DNA from: Ettlia oleoabundans
Lineage: Eukaryota; Chlorophyta; Chlorophyceae; Chlamydomonadales
DNA length: 26,617 nucleotides
Assembly: GCA_019693395.1 (NCBI GenBank)
Contig: JAAMXP010000386.1
Span: 1-26,617 of the forward strand
Reading direction: 5' to 3'
Part shown: one piece after another, positions 9,801 through 20,311 of the stretch
How the letters are laid out: the number at the start of each line of letters is the position of its first letter
Position numbering within the stretch: the stretch's first letter is position 1
Notes under the pieces: model-generated
The model's input: only the letters and a program-made list of their open reading frames with translations
Databases searched by the model: none
Told to the model about the DNA's origin: nothing
Translations under genes and position numbers: made by a program

Positions 9801-12800
9801 AGTATACAAACTCATGATCCTCCTCCATGGCAAAACACCTGCGCTGATAACAGTACACAAAGAGCACATCAGTTATGCATGGCCTTTATAGCCATGCATG
9901 GAATGGAAGGCCATGGAGAACACGAAATGCATCTCAGTTACATACCCCCCAAAAGGGCAGTTGAGCACGGTACGAAGAAGTGAAACTTGTGTGTTGTTAT
10001 AATAAAAGTTGCATCTCACCTGACAATGTTGGGGTGCTCATCTGCCAGAATTAGGGCGTTGATCTCTTTCCTGGCCATTTCGTAAAACTGACGCAGCATG
10101 CGCTTCACAGCCACGGGGCGGCCATCCAGCTCACCCGCAAACACCACAGTTCCACCGCTGCCGTAGCCCAGCACACCTGGCCCAACCTGCATGAAACACA
10201 GGGGGCTATCACAGATTGCCACTAAACAGCAAGCTACAGCAATTGAACACACACGTGCCAATAGCCTCAAAGTAAATCGTGAGAAGCGTGCACCATGCTC
10301 ATTTTCAACAATGTTCAATGCTTGCAACGACCACATGCTTACCCGCATGCGTCCAACAAGGATAGATCCATTGTTGACTTCGCGAGCTTTAAATGCAGGG
10401 TTGCTGAAACCTGCAGCCACTGCTGTGCTGCTAGGCATAGTGTCATCTTGCACAGCCTGGACCTGCTTCTCCACGCCACTAGAGGCTGGCAGCGCCTGTT
10501 CTGCCAACTCTTGCAGGGTTGCCTGCTGCATAAGCCCCTTCACGCGGTTGCTGACTTGGTGCTGTTGGGAATGCCGCTTGCTGCTGTTAGCCTTGCGCCG
10601 GGCTTTGATGGTTGGGGCACCCGCTGAGGGAGCACTAGGCTGCCTGGTGAATGCTGCCGCATTTGCTAGCTGCTGTTGCTGCTGCAACTGCTGCTCTTGC
10701 AACTGTTGCTGCTTTTGTCGCCGACGCTGTTGCTGGGCCACAATGTTTTGCCGCTGGACTGTCCATGCCACGAAAATGACTGCTGCGGTGGCGCCCAGCG
10801 TTGTGCCAGCAAGCAGCATGAGCCAGTTTACAAGGCGCTTCTCTGTAGGCTGTGGTTGCGTGATGTAGAAATCTGCAGGAGTGTTTGCTGCATTAGGGAG
10901 CAGCAGCAGGCTGCTAGAGCCATGCTTTTCCACCGCATGCAGTCCCAGTAAGGTGGCTGAGCAGTAGTCTGAGTCAAGGCCTGCGGGCTTGCACTGCGCC
11001 GGCTCATGCTGACTCAACTTCCCAGCCCCTCCTGCATCCACATGCTGCTGCTGCTGCTGATACTGGTAGGGCTGCAGGGCTGCTGCATGGGTCCTATCTG
11101 GCAGCTGGCGGTCCCGCACCAGCCGCTCAGCTTCTGGCACCTGACACTGGCCAGCAACTGAAGCTGGCGCCTTGGTATCAACAAGGCTGGCTGCATCAAA
11201 GGTGAGATGAGCTGCAGGAATGCCAAACAGACTGCCATTCTGCGCCACCAATACCACAGCATCGATCTCTGCCTTCCTCATGATGCCAGCATCGCTGGAG
11301 GCGTGGGCCGGCAGCAGTGCTGCGTAAGCTGGAGCACCTCCAACTGCTGGCAGTATGCCTGAATGCTGCTGTAGCTGCTGCTGTGGAGCCAGGAGGTTCA
11401 CGCCAACATATGGAAGGTAGGCGGCCAAAGGTGGGGCTTCAAATCGGTGCAGCCACTGCTCCCACCCATCACCTGCACGCAAAAAATGTACTACACTCGA
11501 AAACTGCCTTTGTGTTTATTTGTTTGTACACAATGCGCACTTGTAACAATTGTGGAAAGGCAATCAGCAGCGTCCCTTGCAAAGCCGCAAAAAACGCAAC
11601 ATGCCTGGGTGCACGCAACGTAAGGAGAAGTCTGATCCAACCAGCAACCGTACGTCAGCCGGTGGCGGTTTTGGTTCAGGAGGTAAGGGCAGGGCATCTA
11701 CTCCATCCAGCACGCCTGCGATGTCCGAACACGAACAAAAACACACATAAACTTGTTGCATGCCTGACAATCGTGCACAGCTAACCCCACAACAAACTAG
11801 CACAGCCACACCCCTTGCCGCGCTTACGACACCATGGGCAAGGGCTATCGAACCCACCTATGTCTTCAATGCCGCCAAACTGGCCCACCTCTATCGCTGG
11901 CAATTGACTGATTCGACCCCAAGTGATATTCCATTGGAGACCGTACTGCGCGCCCGAAAATGCAGAACACACCAAACCATTAGTGGCAGCAAGGCTTGCA
12001 TGTATAAAAATGCATCAGCAAAGATCTTGTATGGCTATTTCAAACAAAACAATACCGCAGCAGATAAACGCAGCAAAAAGGCATGCCTGGGTAGAGCGAC
12101 CACCCATTGAACCTGTTCCACGCTTAAGGCTCACCTGGGGGTGCACTGCACGCAAAACATAATCCTTGCGCCCAATGACAATCACACTGCTCAGCTCCAC
12201 ATCAATGCCTGAATCCACACCTGCAACACGTCCAGCAAAGCCTGAAGTGGTCAGATGCTGAGAGAAGCAGTCGAATGGCTGGCAACTGCCAGCTGAATAC
12301 ATCTCTACCTAGAGCAGCAGCATCCAGCTGGCCGAGCTCGCCATCAAAGTCATACACAGTCCTGCAATGCAAAAGGGCACATCTCAGGGTGACTATCTAC
12401 ACTGTTCAGTTTGAAGAGGACCCAAGCAACAAGCTTGAAACATCTGTCCAAGTGGTGTTTCCTGCCCAGCATGACCCATCCTGGCACATGGCTGGGCAAC
12501 TGTTCCCTGCTCTGTTGCTTTTCATTGGGGGCTATTCCTGGGCTCAGACGTCGCCGGCAGCAGCCTCACCTGAGCAGCTGGCCTGTTTTGCCATCTACAA
12601 GGAAAACTGACGTGTGTTGGCTGCCCAGGAGCATGTTGCCGTCTATTGTGCTGACGGGGCTTTGGTTGACCAGGTCAGAAACGCCAAATGGTAACTTCTG
12701 CAGCAAGAAGAAGGAGGCCAAGAGTAACATGCTTTGCAGTCAGGATAGAACCACTGCTTAACAAAAGCATGATGGCAGCCTAGTACCAACCCAACAACGG

Positions 12801-13482
12801 CCCAAAGGAGTAGACTTTGGCAAACCAGTTCGTGCCTCAATGCGCGGGCTGCCGCCATCAACATCAAGGTAAGAGTACAAGCTCCCATCCGTGCCCGGGA
12901 ACACAGTGCTGGCACTGCGCAAGTGTCCAGCATCTGCATTGAAAAAGACACAGAGGTCTGCAGTACTGCCGAGGAGCAGACATTGCTGTGGTGTGCATAG
13001 TACATGCAACACGCAGCTGCAAGCCATGTCTTTCAGTGATCATGCAGCCTACCACTGCTGGGCAGATGCATTGCGGGCAAGCCGGCTGACTGCGCTTCCT
13101 GGCTGGTGGATGACAGCAGCGGCGCCCCGCTGTCAAAGGTCCACAGCTTGGTACCCGTGTGCTTATCCAGCGCCACTAGCTTGCCATTCGCCAAGCTTAC
13201 TAGCAGTGCGCAATCCTGGCTGCAGCCCACAGTACCAGCGATAACAGTAAAATTGCCATGCAACTACATCATGCAAGTAAAGCACCACTAACGCATCAGC
13301 GGGGAATACAGGGACAAAAATTGATAGCGCTTCTGTGGCGGCGACGGCGGCAGCCACCTGGCACGGTGCAAGGCGGTTGGCAGGTTGTCGCTCTGCCGCT
13401 GCCGGGCCGCTGCATAAACCGAAAACAACACCAAGAGAAGCGGCCACACAAAACAGTGTCCCGCGGAACTGCAACGCGCCAT
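6581..13482 (-). CDS. IRE1: IRE1 ER-stress sensor (kinase/RNase) with a C-terminal CCCH zinc-finger extension
   Basis: Type I ER membrane protein of the unfolded protein response: luminal sensing leads to kinase-driven oligomerisation and RNA cleavage by the KEN domain. Exons (minus): 13482-13358, 13219-13053, 12933-12836 (or to 12791), 12697-12570, 12361-12309, 12220-12135, 11945-11858, 11715-11620, 11472-10343, 10186-10020, 9838-9757, 9602-9439, 9313-9165, 9023-8850, 8667-8549, 8407-8302, 8147-8072, 7934-7819, 7657-7596 (end uncertain), 7498-6961, 6840-6581; the total is divisible by three, about 1327 residues. Order: signal peptide ([13 protein letters not shown]), luminal PQQ-like repeats, TM helix about 494-519, kinase about 650-930 ([30 protein letters not shown]), KEN to about 1060 ([20 protein letters not shown]), an Ala-rich linker, and two CCCH fingers. 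The acceptor ahead of 11620 and the exon 19 end are the weakest points. Confidence 0.92.
7596..8407 (-). other. IRE1: IRE1 exons for the KEN ribonuclease domain
   Basis: Exons 8407-8302, 8147-8072, 7934-7819 and 7657-7596 encode the RNase. Visible family residues are [29 protein letters not shown] and [14 protein letters not shown]. The Tyr in RKYS, the Arg-Asn-Lys triplet and the second His of HNHF match the catalytic Tyr, Arg/Asn/Lys and His known in human IRE1, so the enzyme should be active. After YFTTR the match weakens: about 20 residues (from LVATS) look inserted before [15 protein letters not shown], which resembles the last KEN helix. Confidence 0.8.
8549..10186 (-). other. IRE1: IRE1 exons for the kinase domain
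   Basis: Exons 10186-10020, 9838-9757, 9602-9439, 9313-9165, 9023-8850 and 8667-8549. The glycine loop [10 protein letters not shown], the ATP-binding Lys in VAVKRM, the catalytic loop [16 protein letters not shown] in place of DFG ([11 protein letters not shown], the usual plant IRE1 form), [10 protein letters not shown] and [15 protein letters not shown]...HPFG are all present. The intron after 9165 has a consensus GC donor (gcaagt). Confidence 0.9.
10343..11472 (-). other. IRE1: Large IRE1 exon: luminal stalk, transmembrane helix and polyQ linker
   Basis: This 1130-nt exon encodes the end of the luminal part with a Gln-rich segment ([11 protein letters not shown]), the helix [20 protein letters not shown] followed by FVAWTV, then a cytosolic linker that is basic and Gln-rich ([18 protein letters not shown]), and GSILVGRMR just before the kinase. 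Glutamine is mostly CAG-encoded. Confidence 0.85.
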
Positions 13483-14874
13483 TTGCACGGAGCAACACTG
13501 TTACCCCCAGGACATGGCTGCAGCGGTGATATTCAAAGTCGGCAACTTTGATTGTAGATCTCGACGCAATTTGGCGATATTAAGGAGGGCGCCGAAGTAC
13601 AAATGGCAACGTACGTCTCTGACGTCAGTGAGGAGAGAACCTCTTACAAGATGTATGGCATTTCGATACCAGACAGTCCTCAACGACAGCAACGCGCCTC
13701 ACAGCAAGAAACATCCCGCACTGGGAGCACCGCAGCCAGCAGCGGTGGCAGCGGCAGCGGCGGCGGCGGTGTGGCGGGGCACCGGCGGCTCAACAACAGC
13801 AGTGGCTGCGACACGGCAGCGCGGGGACAGACCTGCTGACGGAGGGGCGACGGGGCGGCAGCGCAGCGACAGCGTTGCAAATGCAGCGCACGCTACGGAG
13901 CCAGCTGCGGCGGAGCTGGCGACAAGGAGGCGCCTCAGGGTGAGCAGCAAACTGGGAAGCGGCGGCGAATTGATCCAGGCTGATTTGCTACACCCCTCTT
14001 ACTTTCTAGACATGCTCTGCCCGGGGGCCAGGGACTTAAACATCCTGTTCCTCCATGTACGGCTGTGGTACAAATCACGCTTTTGCGTATCCTCTTCTTC
14101 TTCTTTTTCTTCTTCGTGTCCCTCCCATTCGATGGCTTTTTGTCCTCCCCTTTAGGCCTCAAGGCCTTCATTAGTGACTCATGCTGTTTACTTCCTATCA
14201 TCAATATTGCTGTCAAATATTGGCTGCAAACTTCCCCGGCGTTACGGTGATAAGATTCACACATTGCCTGACGGTAGCGCCATCAATCAACAAACATATG
14301 CGAATGGCGATTCTGGATGTTATAAATCTCAATTCCACAACCACACGGATGTGGGAGGAACACTGATTAAAGAGTTGCTCTGGAGCGTTGCGCCTTTTAA
14401 TGCATTGGACGACGTATTTTGGCTTGAATGTACATCGAATGGAAAAGACAGGCATGGCAAGAGCACTGCATCTGACTGGAAGACAGCTCAGCAACCCTTC
14501 TGGGGGGAGGCTAGGCAACCCATCACAGGGCGTCAGCTCAGTATCTGCATAATAATCACAAGTTTATACTTGAAGCACATAGTTAGTGTTGCCGAACACG
14601 AGCATCATCTCTCTACCGGAGCAATCTCGGAGTTCTCGACAAAGGGCACAGCGCAAGGACATAGAGCGCGCGACGCCGCCGGCGTCTCACGTGCCGCTTC
14701 ACCAGGTCGGCCGCTGCCGCAGCCCACGCTCGTGCGTCGCGCCGCCTGTGCCCCCAGCACGGCACTTTGCCCACATGCACCCAGCTGTGCATCCACCTTC
14801 ACTTCTGGAAAGATGATCCGGCCCAATCTGTTGTGGTGGGTTCCAGCAGGCGGACAAGCAGCAGGAGGGGCAGA
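13483..14874. promoter_or_regulatory. Unresolved 1.4-kb region between divergent IRE1 and WDR70
   Basis: It must hold the IRE1 promoter and the WDR70 5' region. 13500-13940 is GC-rich and open on plus in two frames. One frame, from ATG 13603, gives a 78-residue Ser/Gly-rich peptide; the other, from ATG 13514, is Ala/Arg-rich and reaches a possible donor (gtgagc) at 13939. Either could be a 5' exon of WDR70 or of an unknown transcript, but no in-phase join to 14875 was found. 13950-14640 is lower in GC with no coding signal. Confidence 0.45.
14091..14115 (+). repeat. Pyrimidine (CTT)-rich tract
   Basis: cctcttcttcttctttttcttcttc: an imperfect CTT run, equal to GAA on the minus strand. It lies upstream of WDR70 and could act as a promoter element or as the polypyrimidine tract of a 5' UTR intron. 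No role is proven. Confidence 0.7.
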
Positions 14875-17800
14875 ATGGCAACCAGCCTCGTGGACTTGCT
14901 GCCCGTCAGGAACACATTTGATCTCGTTGGCCCTGCAAAGTGTGTCACAGCCCTGGATGTGGACCACACTGCCAGCCGCTTGGTGGCGGGAGGTAACGAT
15001 TACATGTGTCACTTATTCGATTTTGGAGGGCTGAAGGCAGATGGCAAGAGTTTTCGCAGTTTTGAGGCCGTGGAGGGGCATCCAGTGGTTGCGGTGGGTC
15101 TGTGTGCGTTGTCACTGTGTCATATGCTAGTATATCAGCCTGCAGCAGTCAAGACATAACTGAGGCAGCTTGGAGCGCAGCTTCAACCACGGGCTCAGCT
15201 TTCCAAGAAAACATGGTCAGCAGCTTCCATGCACCAAATGGATATGCTGTCGTTTACTAACTGTCCTCTTGCCCTCTCTGTGTGCAGGTCAGCTGGTCGC
15301 CAACTGGGGACGCGTTCATGGTTGTCACCTCGTATAGCCAGGTCAGCTACCATGATTGCACGTCCCCTACTCTAGAAAGCAAGCAATATAGTGCAAGTTG
15401 CCGTAAGCTGTCGACTCTGGTGCAGCCATAGTGCTTGTCCACCGAAAAGCACCTGCCTGCCCTTGTGCAGCCAAAAGTTTATACACGTGACGGCAAGGAG
15501 CTGGGCGAGTTTCCCAAGGGTGACATGTACATCAGGGACCTAAAAAACACCAAAGGTACGAAAAACCCTAAACAAGAACGCTTTGCTGTGGAAGCCTGCT
15601 ACATTTGCATTGTGTTTTTCCTGTCTACTTTTCCTGTCTACACATTTGGGTGGCTGGTATGAAGTTTATTTGTTGCGTTTGTTGGTGGAGGTTTCTGTGT
15701 GCATGAGTGCTTGCAAGAAAAGGCCTCGTGGGCGAGAGTGAAGGCAGGGGACGGATGGGAGGCGGTTCATGATCTGATTTCTGGGTCTGAGTAGACAATT
15801 GTGGATAACTGCCCCGATGCCTGTTCTGCAGGCCATATCACGAACTGCACAAGTGGCTGTTGGCATCCCACTGACAAGTCGACTGCACTGACATGCTCGG
15901 AGGATGGAACTTTGCGGGTGTGGGATGTCATGGAGCTGCAGCAGAAAACCGTTATTAAGCCACAGGTTGGTTGTTGCAGCGAATGCGACTTGACAGTTCC
16001 AAAGAGCTGCAGCCCGTTGTAATTGTGTCATCTTCAGCGCACCGCTGATTGAGGGATTAGCCTGAGAATAACCGCATGTAATGCTGACGTGGATGAGTTT
16101 GGGGCACAGGTGGGGTAGACTGATGGCTGCGAAACATCGGACCAATACATGGCACATCTGCTTCAGTTTTTGTGTGTGCAAAATCATTGAGTGTGCTGCA
16201 GAACAATCACAAGAATGTGCAAATGGCTGCGATGTAGCCCCTTATTGCCTATCATGGCTGCCGCTTTTTAAATGCATGTGCAATGCGCAGCTAGCCAAGC
16301 CGGGTCGCGTGTCTGTAACGGGCTGCAGCTATTCGGCAGACGGTCGTTTGATAGCTGCAGGACTCGCTGATGGCACGTTGCAGCTTTGGGATGTGCGAGG
16401 TGAGTTGAATATCTTGTCAAGCTGTGTGGGACCTGCTGAAACTGGCGTTTACCCCTCGTATTGCCCCGTGTTCTTGTTCTGACATGCTGTGTGACTGATT
16501 GTTTTGTTGGTGTACAGGGAAGTTTGGCCAGTCAGCTGCGGTGGGATTGGTTCCTGTGCCCCGAGCGCAAATGGTGGCAAAGCAGACATGGAGTTACGCA
16601 TCAAAGCCAGGTTCGGGCCGTGGATATGTGGGCATCCTTTGCTTGAGGCAGAGGATGTGATTCATAGCCCCTACCCCACCTTACCACGGTTTCTTCCTCT
16701 CATTGCCACCATGCATGCATGCATGTTTGCAAGGTTGGTACCCGGCACCTGTTCGAGCATTACACAAGCCTTACACTCAGTATTTCGGGTCAGGGATTGT
16801 CAGTCTGCTCCGACTGATTGCTGGGACCGATGGTTTACTGAGGTGCAGGACATTTAGCTCGGCAGGCACATGCAACAGGCAGCGACATCACTTGCGTTCG
16901 AATTTCGATCGGTGCGGAACGCTTGTTGTCGCGATCCACAGGTGAGCACGGCATGCCTGTTAGCTTTCTCTAGACTGTGGCTTCATTTTGGAAGTTGAAA
17001 CAGTGGTTGATAGTGCAGAATGCAGCCTTGGGCATATATCAAGTGATATTGCTTCTCCTGCAGATGGCACGCTAAAGTTGTGGGACCTGCGCAACTTCAA
17101 GGCTCCAGTCAGCCAAGCTCGCAATCTGCCATGTAACTATGCCACGACACAGGTTTGTTATGCCCAAATTATGGGCATGTCTTCCTGCTGTGTATCAGGA
17201 GTCAAAAGAAAGCGAGGATATTTGTATTGCAGTCCAACTGGCTTTACGTGAGCAGTACAGGTAGGGTGCAGACACCCCTGGTTGGGCTCCCAACATTGCC
17301 CTCAAACTGGCTGCTGTCCCTTTTCTGCAGTGCTGCTTCAGCCCAGACGAAAAGTGGGTGTTAACAGGCACTTCAGCAGAGGCGAAGGAGGACACTGGCT
17401 CACTTATTGTGCTTAGTGCTGATACACTGGAAAAGCTGGGAGAGGTGGAGGTGGATGGCAGTGCAGTGGCTGTGCAGGTTGGTTTGCGAGGCAACAGGAG
17501 TGCATTGTCGCTTAAGATGCACATTGATATACTTGTATCATACACTTGCCAGGCACGATCAACAGCATTGACCTGTAGTCTACTTGTGCCGATTATTTTG
17601 CGTGCAGTGGCATTCACGCATAAACCAGGTTTTTGTAGGGTGCGGGGGCCGTACAAGCGGCTGTGTGCGCACCTTTTACGACCCAAAACTGTCCTCTAAA
17701 GGCGCAATTCTCGCGGCCTCACGCGCCCCACGCAAAAACACTACAGACTTCATGCAGGTGGGTTGTCATGTTGTGTTACAACCTGCACGCAATCTGCACT

Positions 17801-18539
17801 GCCAGCCATGTTGCCGCTCTTCAAGCTTGGCTCGCTGGGTGATTCACTTGCTTGGTGACTGTACAGGCCAGAAGCCCCCTGTCCCCCACCCCCATCCACC
17901 CCACCACACTACCACCATGCAACCACCATATCCCAGCGCCTCGATGCCCTTATACATATACGTCCCTTCTTCCTTGTGTCCTTGCAGCTGTCTGCGCCAA
18001 TAATCTATGCACCAAATGCACTGCCAATGTTCCGAGAGGATTTGCCTGGTGCCCCGCTTAGCAAAAAGCGACGAAAAGAAGTTGAGGAGGAGAAGAGGAA
18101 GTACCAACCAGCGGGAGGCAGCATGGCAAAGGGTGAGCATGGGTGCAGCTTCTTCACAACAGCGCTGCTCTTGCATCGTAACTGCCCTTATATTGTGCAT
18201 GTTGCTTCATTAGTGGGTGCACTTGGGGATATGGGTCTTCCCGACAAAGTTAGTAAGTTATTGTTGCAAATCAGCGGCCTACCTCCTTAAACTATGGCTG
18301 CAGGAATGGGGGCGGGTGGCCAGCTGGGCTCTACAGGAGGCACTCTCCTGACACAGCATGTTCTCAAACAACAAGGAGGTCTCGCCACCCACAAGGAAGA
18401 AGATGCACGGCAAGCCTTCCTCAAGCACGCTAAGACCACCGGCGATGATTTTGCCAGTTTCACAGCCGCCTATAATGCCACGCAGCCCAATAAGGTGTAT
18501 GCTGAAGAAGAAGAGGATGAGATGGAGGAGCAAGGTTGA
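14875..18539 (+). CDS. WDR70: WDR70-like WD40-repeat protein
   Basis: Nuclear WD40 protein; in other eukaryotes WDR70 associates with CUL4-DDB1 and affects histone H2B ubiquitination and DNA-end resection. Exons: 14875-15093, 15288-15341, 15471-15555, 15832-15965, 16291-16399, 16518-16627, 16866-16941, 17064-17152, 17331-17477, 17608-17757, 17988-18132, 18304-18539; all phases agree, 517 residues. Family blocks: CVTALDVDHTASRLVAGGND, SWSPTGDAF, GDMYIRDLKNTKGHI, CSEDGTLRVWDVM, KPGRVSVTGCSYSADGRLIA, DGTLKLWDLRNFKAP, SPDEKWVLTGTS, FYDPKLSSKGAI, NALPMFRE, GSTGGTLLTQHVLKQ and an acidic C-terminus. Two repeats end in W-D-x-R (WDVR, WDLR), the DDB1-binding signature. The ATG at 14875 is the first plausible start; the reading frame stays open upstream, so a longer N-terminus is possible. 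The exon 6 donor (gtgggc) is inferred from the alignment with plant homologues. Confidence 0.85.
17875..17902 (-). other. G-quadruplex-capable tract (C-runs on plus) in a WDR70 intron
   Basis: C-runs of 5, 5, 5 and 4 bases with spacers tgt, a and atcca lie in intron 17758-17987. The minus strand fits G3+N1-7. It is about 85 bases before the acceptor at 17988. Confidence 0.55.
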
Positions 18540-19587
18540 CAACCAACGTTCACATGGCTTGGCTTTGTTAAATTCGAGTCGTTGGTTGCGTAGGTCAATT
18601 GCCCAGCTTTGCATCCCAGGCTTAGAACAGCAACGACTTGATGGGAGTCACCCTCCATGATGGTATTTTGTGGCTGGGCAACGTACATTGACGATGTTCA
18701 GCAGCACTTATCGCCCATACACTGTGCATACATGCACAGGTTGGTACAAACTGAATCCAATTTGGCTGCCAGGTGATAAGCAACGACCTGGTGGGGTGCT
18801 GATGTCCAGGCATGCCAGTGGCGTGGAGTGTAGGGCTCGGGTTTTTGTGTGGGGTGGGCGCTTGAATGAGCGCTGTGATAGCTGCTGTGCTGGGCGAACA
18901 GATCAGCAGGTCAATGAGCTAACCTTCCACAACATGGTTGGTAATACTCTTGGCCGTTTTATTTACAGTGGTAGGGCGCCATACCCAATGGACAGTTCTT
19001 AAGTCAGGAACCCCTGTTCTCCCCATGCAAAGTCCCTAGGGAAGTGCAGTGGATTTGTTTTGTGAGGACAGCGTTACACCCATTCAAACCTGCAGCTTAT
19101 GCAGCGGGTGTTTATGTACTGCTGTAGTGCTGCTGAACATTGCAACCTGTGTTGCTCTCTGGAACTGATTGCTCTACCGTTTTATCGCTCTCAGAAACCA
19201 TAACATACGTTGCTCACCGCTGCTGCGCCTTCCGCGTTATCAACGAAGTGTGCACGTGTGTACATTGACACGAGGCCCTGTTGCTTCTGAGGTATCTCTT
19301 ATACAGCGAGACCCCTATTACTTGCAGCGCCACTTCACAGCTTCTTGGAGGCTGTGGCACGTGACAAGGGGGCTCTTCACCCATGGAACCATGGACGATG
19401 CTAATTAACTTGAAAGGTGTATCCTGGGAATTTTTCTTGATGGCAGAACCACAGCCGCATGCTGGAAGTGCAGGCTGAGATTTTCAACCTGAATATCACA
19501 TTCTTGCTTCGTCATCAACGTATTCACATGCCCAGGCAAAATTGCAGCGACGGCTGTCTTTCCGCCAGTCCCCAGAGAAAACAATCG
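18540..19587. other. Intergenic region with no supported gene
   Basis: Follows the WDR70 stop. Open frames here start mostly at non-ATG codons, have no recognisable domain, and show no clean splice structure. No TGTAA was seen soon after the WDR70 stop, so its polyadenylation site is not placed. No tRNA or repeat family was recognised. Confidence 0.5.
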
Positions 19588-20230
19588 CTAGAACAGGATC
19601 ACGGAGTTTTTGGAACCACAACCGCAGCACGTAGGGGCATGGGAAGGAAATGCAGCTGCGCCCGGTATCGCGGTAAAGAGGCATTTGGCTGGCAGTGGCT
19701 CGTCTGGCGCCCGTTTCCTGGTCGGCAGGTTCATCTGCTGCCGGCGGCCACGCAGGTTGTCCAGCAGCGCCAGGACAGTCACCCAGGCTCCAAGCCAACA
19801 GAATGCCAGGCACGCAAAGGCCAAGCAAGACCCTTATATCAACGACACTTCACAGAACCCGTCTTTGTGGGATTGTTCACGAAATTCAAATCCGGTTGTG
19901 CTCATGAATGGGTAGGAGGCTGGATGGTTTACTGATGTACAGTACGTGACTGAGCTGCTTGGCTCTCCTCATTGGTGCGGAGTATAAACCCTTAGATACA
20001 ACGATATTTACCTCCCCTTGCTGCTCGGACCCCGTTTTGCTAAGTTTGGTGGCCGCTTTGTATTGAACCAAACTTGCGGCAAAGGTGCGGAAATGCGCTT
20101 CATGGTATTTCATAGCAAAATTGGAAGACGTCTCAGTATAGAGGTTATAACCCGCAGGCTGCCTGCTGGTCGAGAGCTTACCAAATAGGAGTTGCGGTAA
20201 GCTGACTCCTTGCCGTTGTGAGCGTTCATG
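19588..20230 (-). CDS. Tentative small membrane-protein gene, exon structure unresolved
   Basis: Not recognised. On the minus strand an ATG at 20230 opens MNAHNGKESAYRNSYL and meets a strong donor (gtaagc) at 20182, in phase 0. A second candidate exon ends near 20012 at another donor (gtaaat). Between about 19820 and 19588 one frame encodes a hydrophobic stretch (LAFACLAFCWLGAWVTVLAL), then a basic segment (DNLRGRRQQMNLPTRKRAP), ending at a stop at 19588-19590; its third codon positions are GC-rich. I could not join the three pieces in a consistent phase, so this may be a real small single-pass membrane protein or chance. It would be divergent from RAD18. Confidence 0.3.
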
Positions 20231-20311
20231 CCTGCAGGGCAGGGAGGCGCCGTGGGCGGCAGAGGGGCGCGGCAACGTTGGGGTGCTGCCGGCAGGCACC
20301 ACCGCCACCTA
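20231..20311. promoter_or_regulatory. Region just upstream of RAD18, possibly bidirectional
   Basis: GC-rich 81 bp between the RAD18 ATG and the ATG of the tentative minus-strand gene. If that gene is real, both 5' UTRs start here; otherwise it is simply the RAD18 5' UTR. Confidence 0.35.

Noticed and set aside
10191..10868. 225-codon plus-strand open frame ending in a Cys-rich run
   Set aside because: Antisense to the IRE1 transmembrane/linker exon; the Cys run is the complement of the polyQ tract.
11781..11975. Isolated short minus-strand gene ([20 protein letters not shown])
   Set aside because: It is an IRE1 luminal exon (11945-11858) that joins in phase to its neighbours.
13288..13498. 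A second IRE1 first-exon frame beginning at 13498 with a signal-like sequence
   Set aside because: It begins with GTG, not ATG. The frame from ATG 13482 has a better signal peptide and an in-phase donor at 13357.
19459..19935. 158-codon plus-strand open frame with an ATG
   Set aside because: No recognisable domain, Gln/Arg-rich translation without coding bias, and it lies opposite the more coding-like minus-strand frame at 19588-19824.
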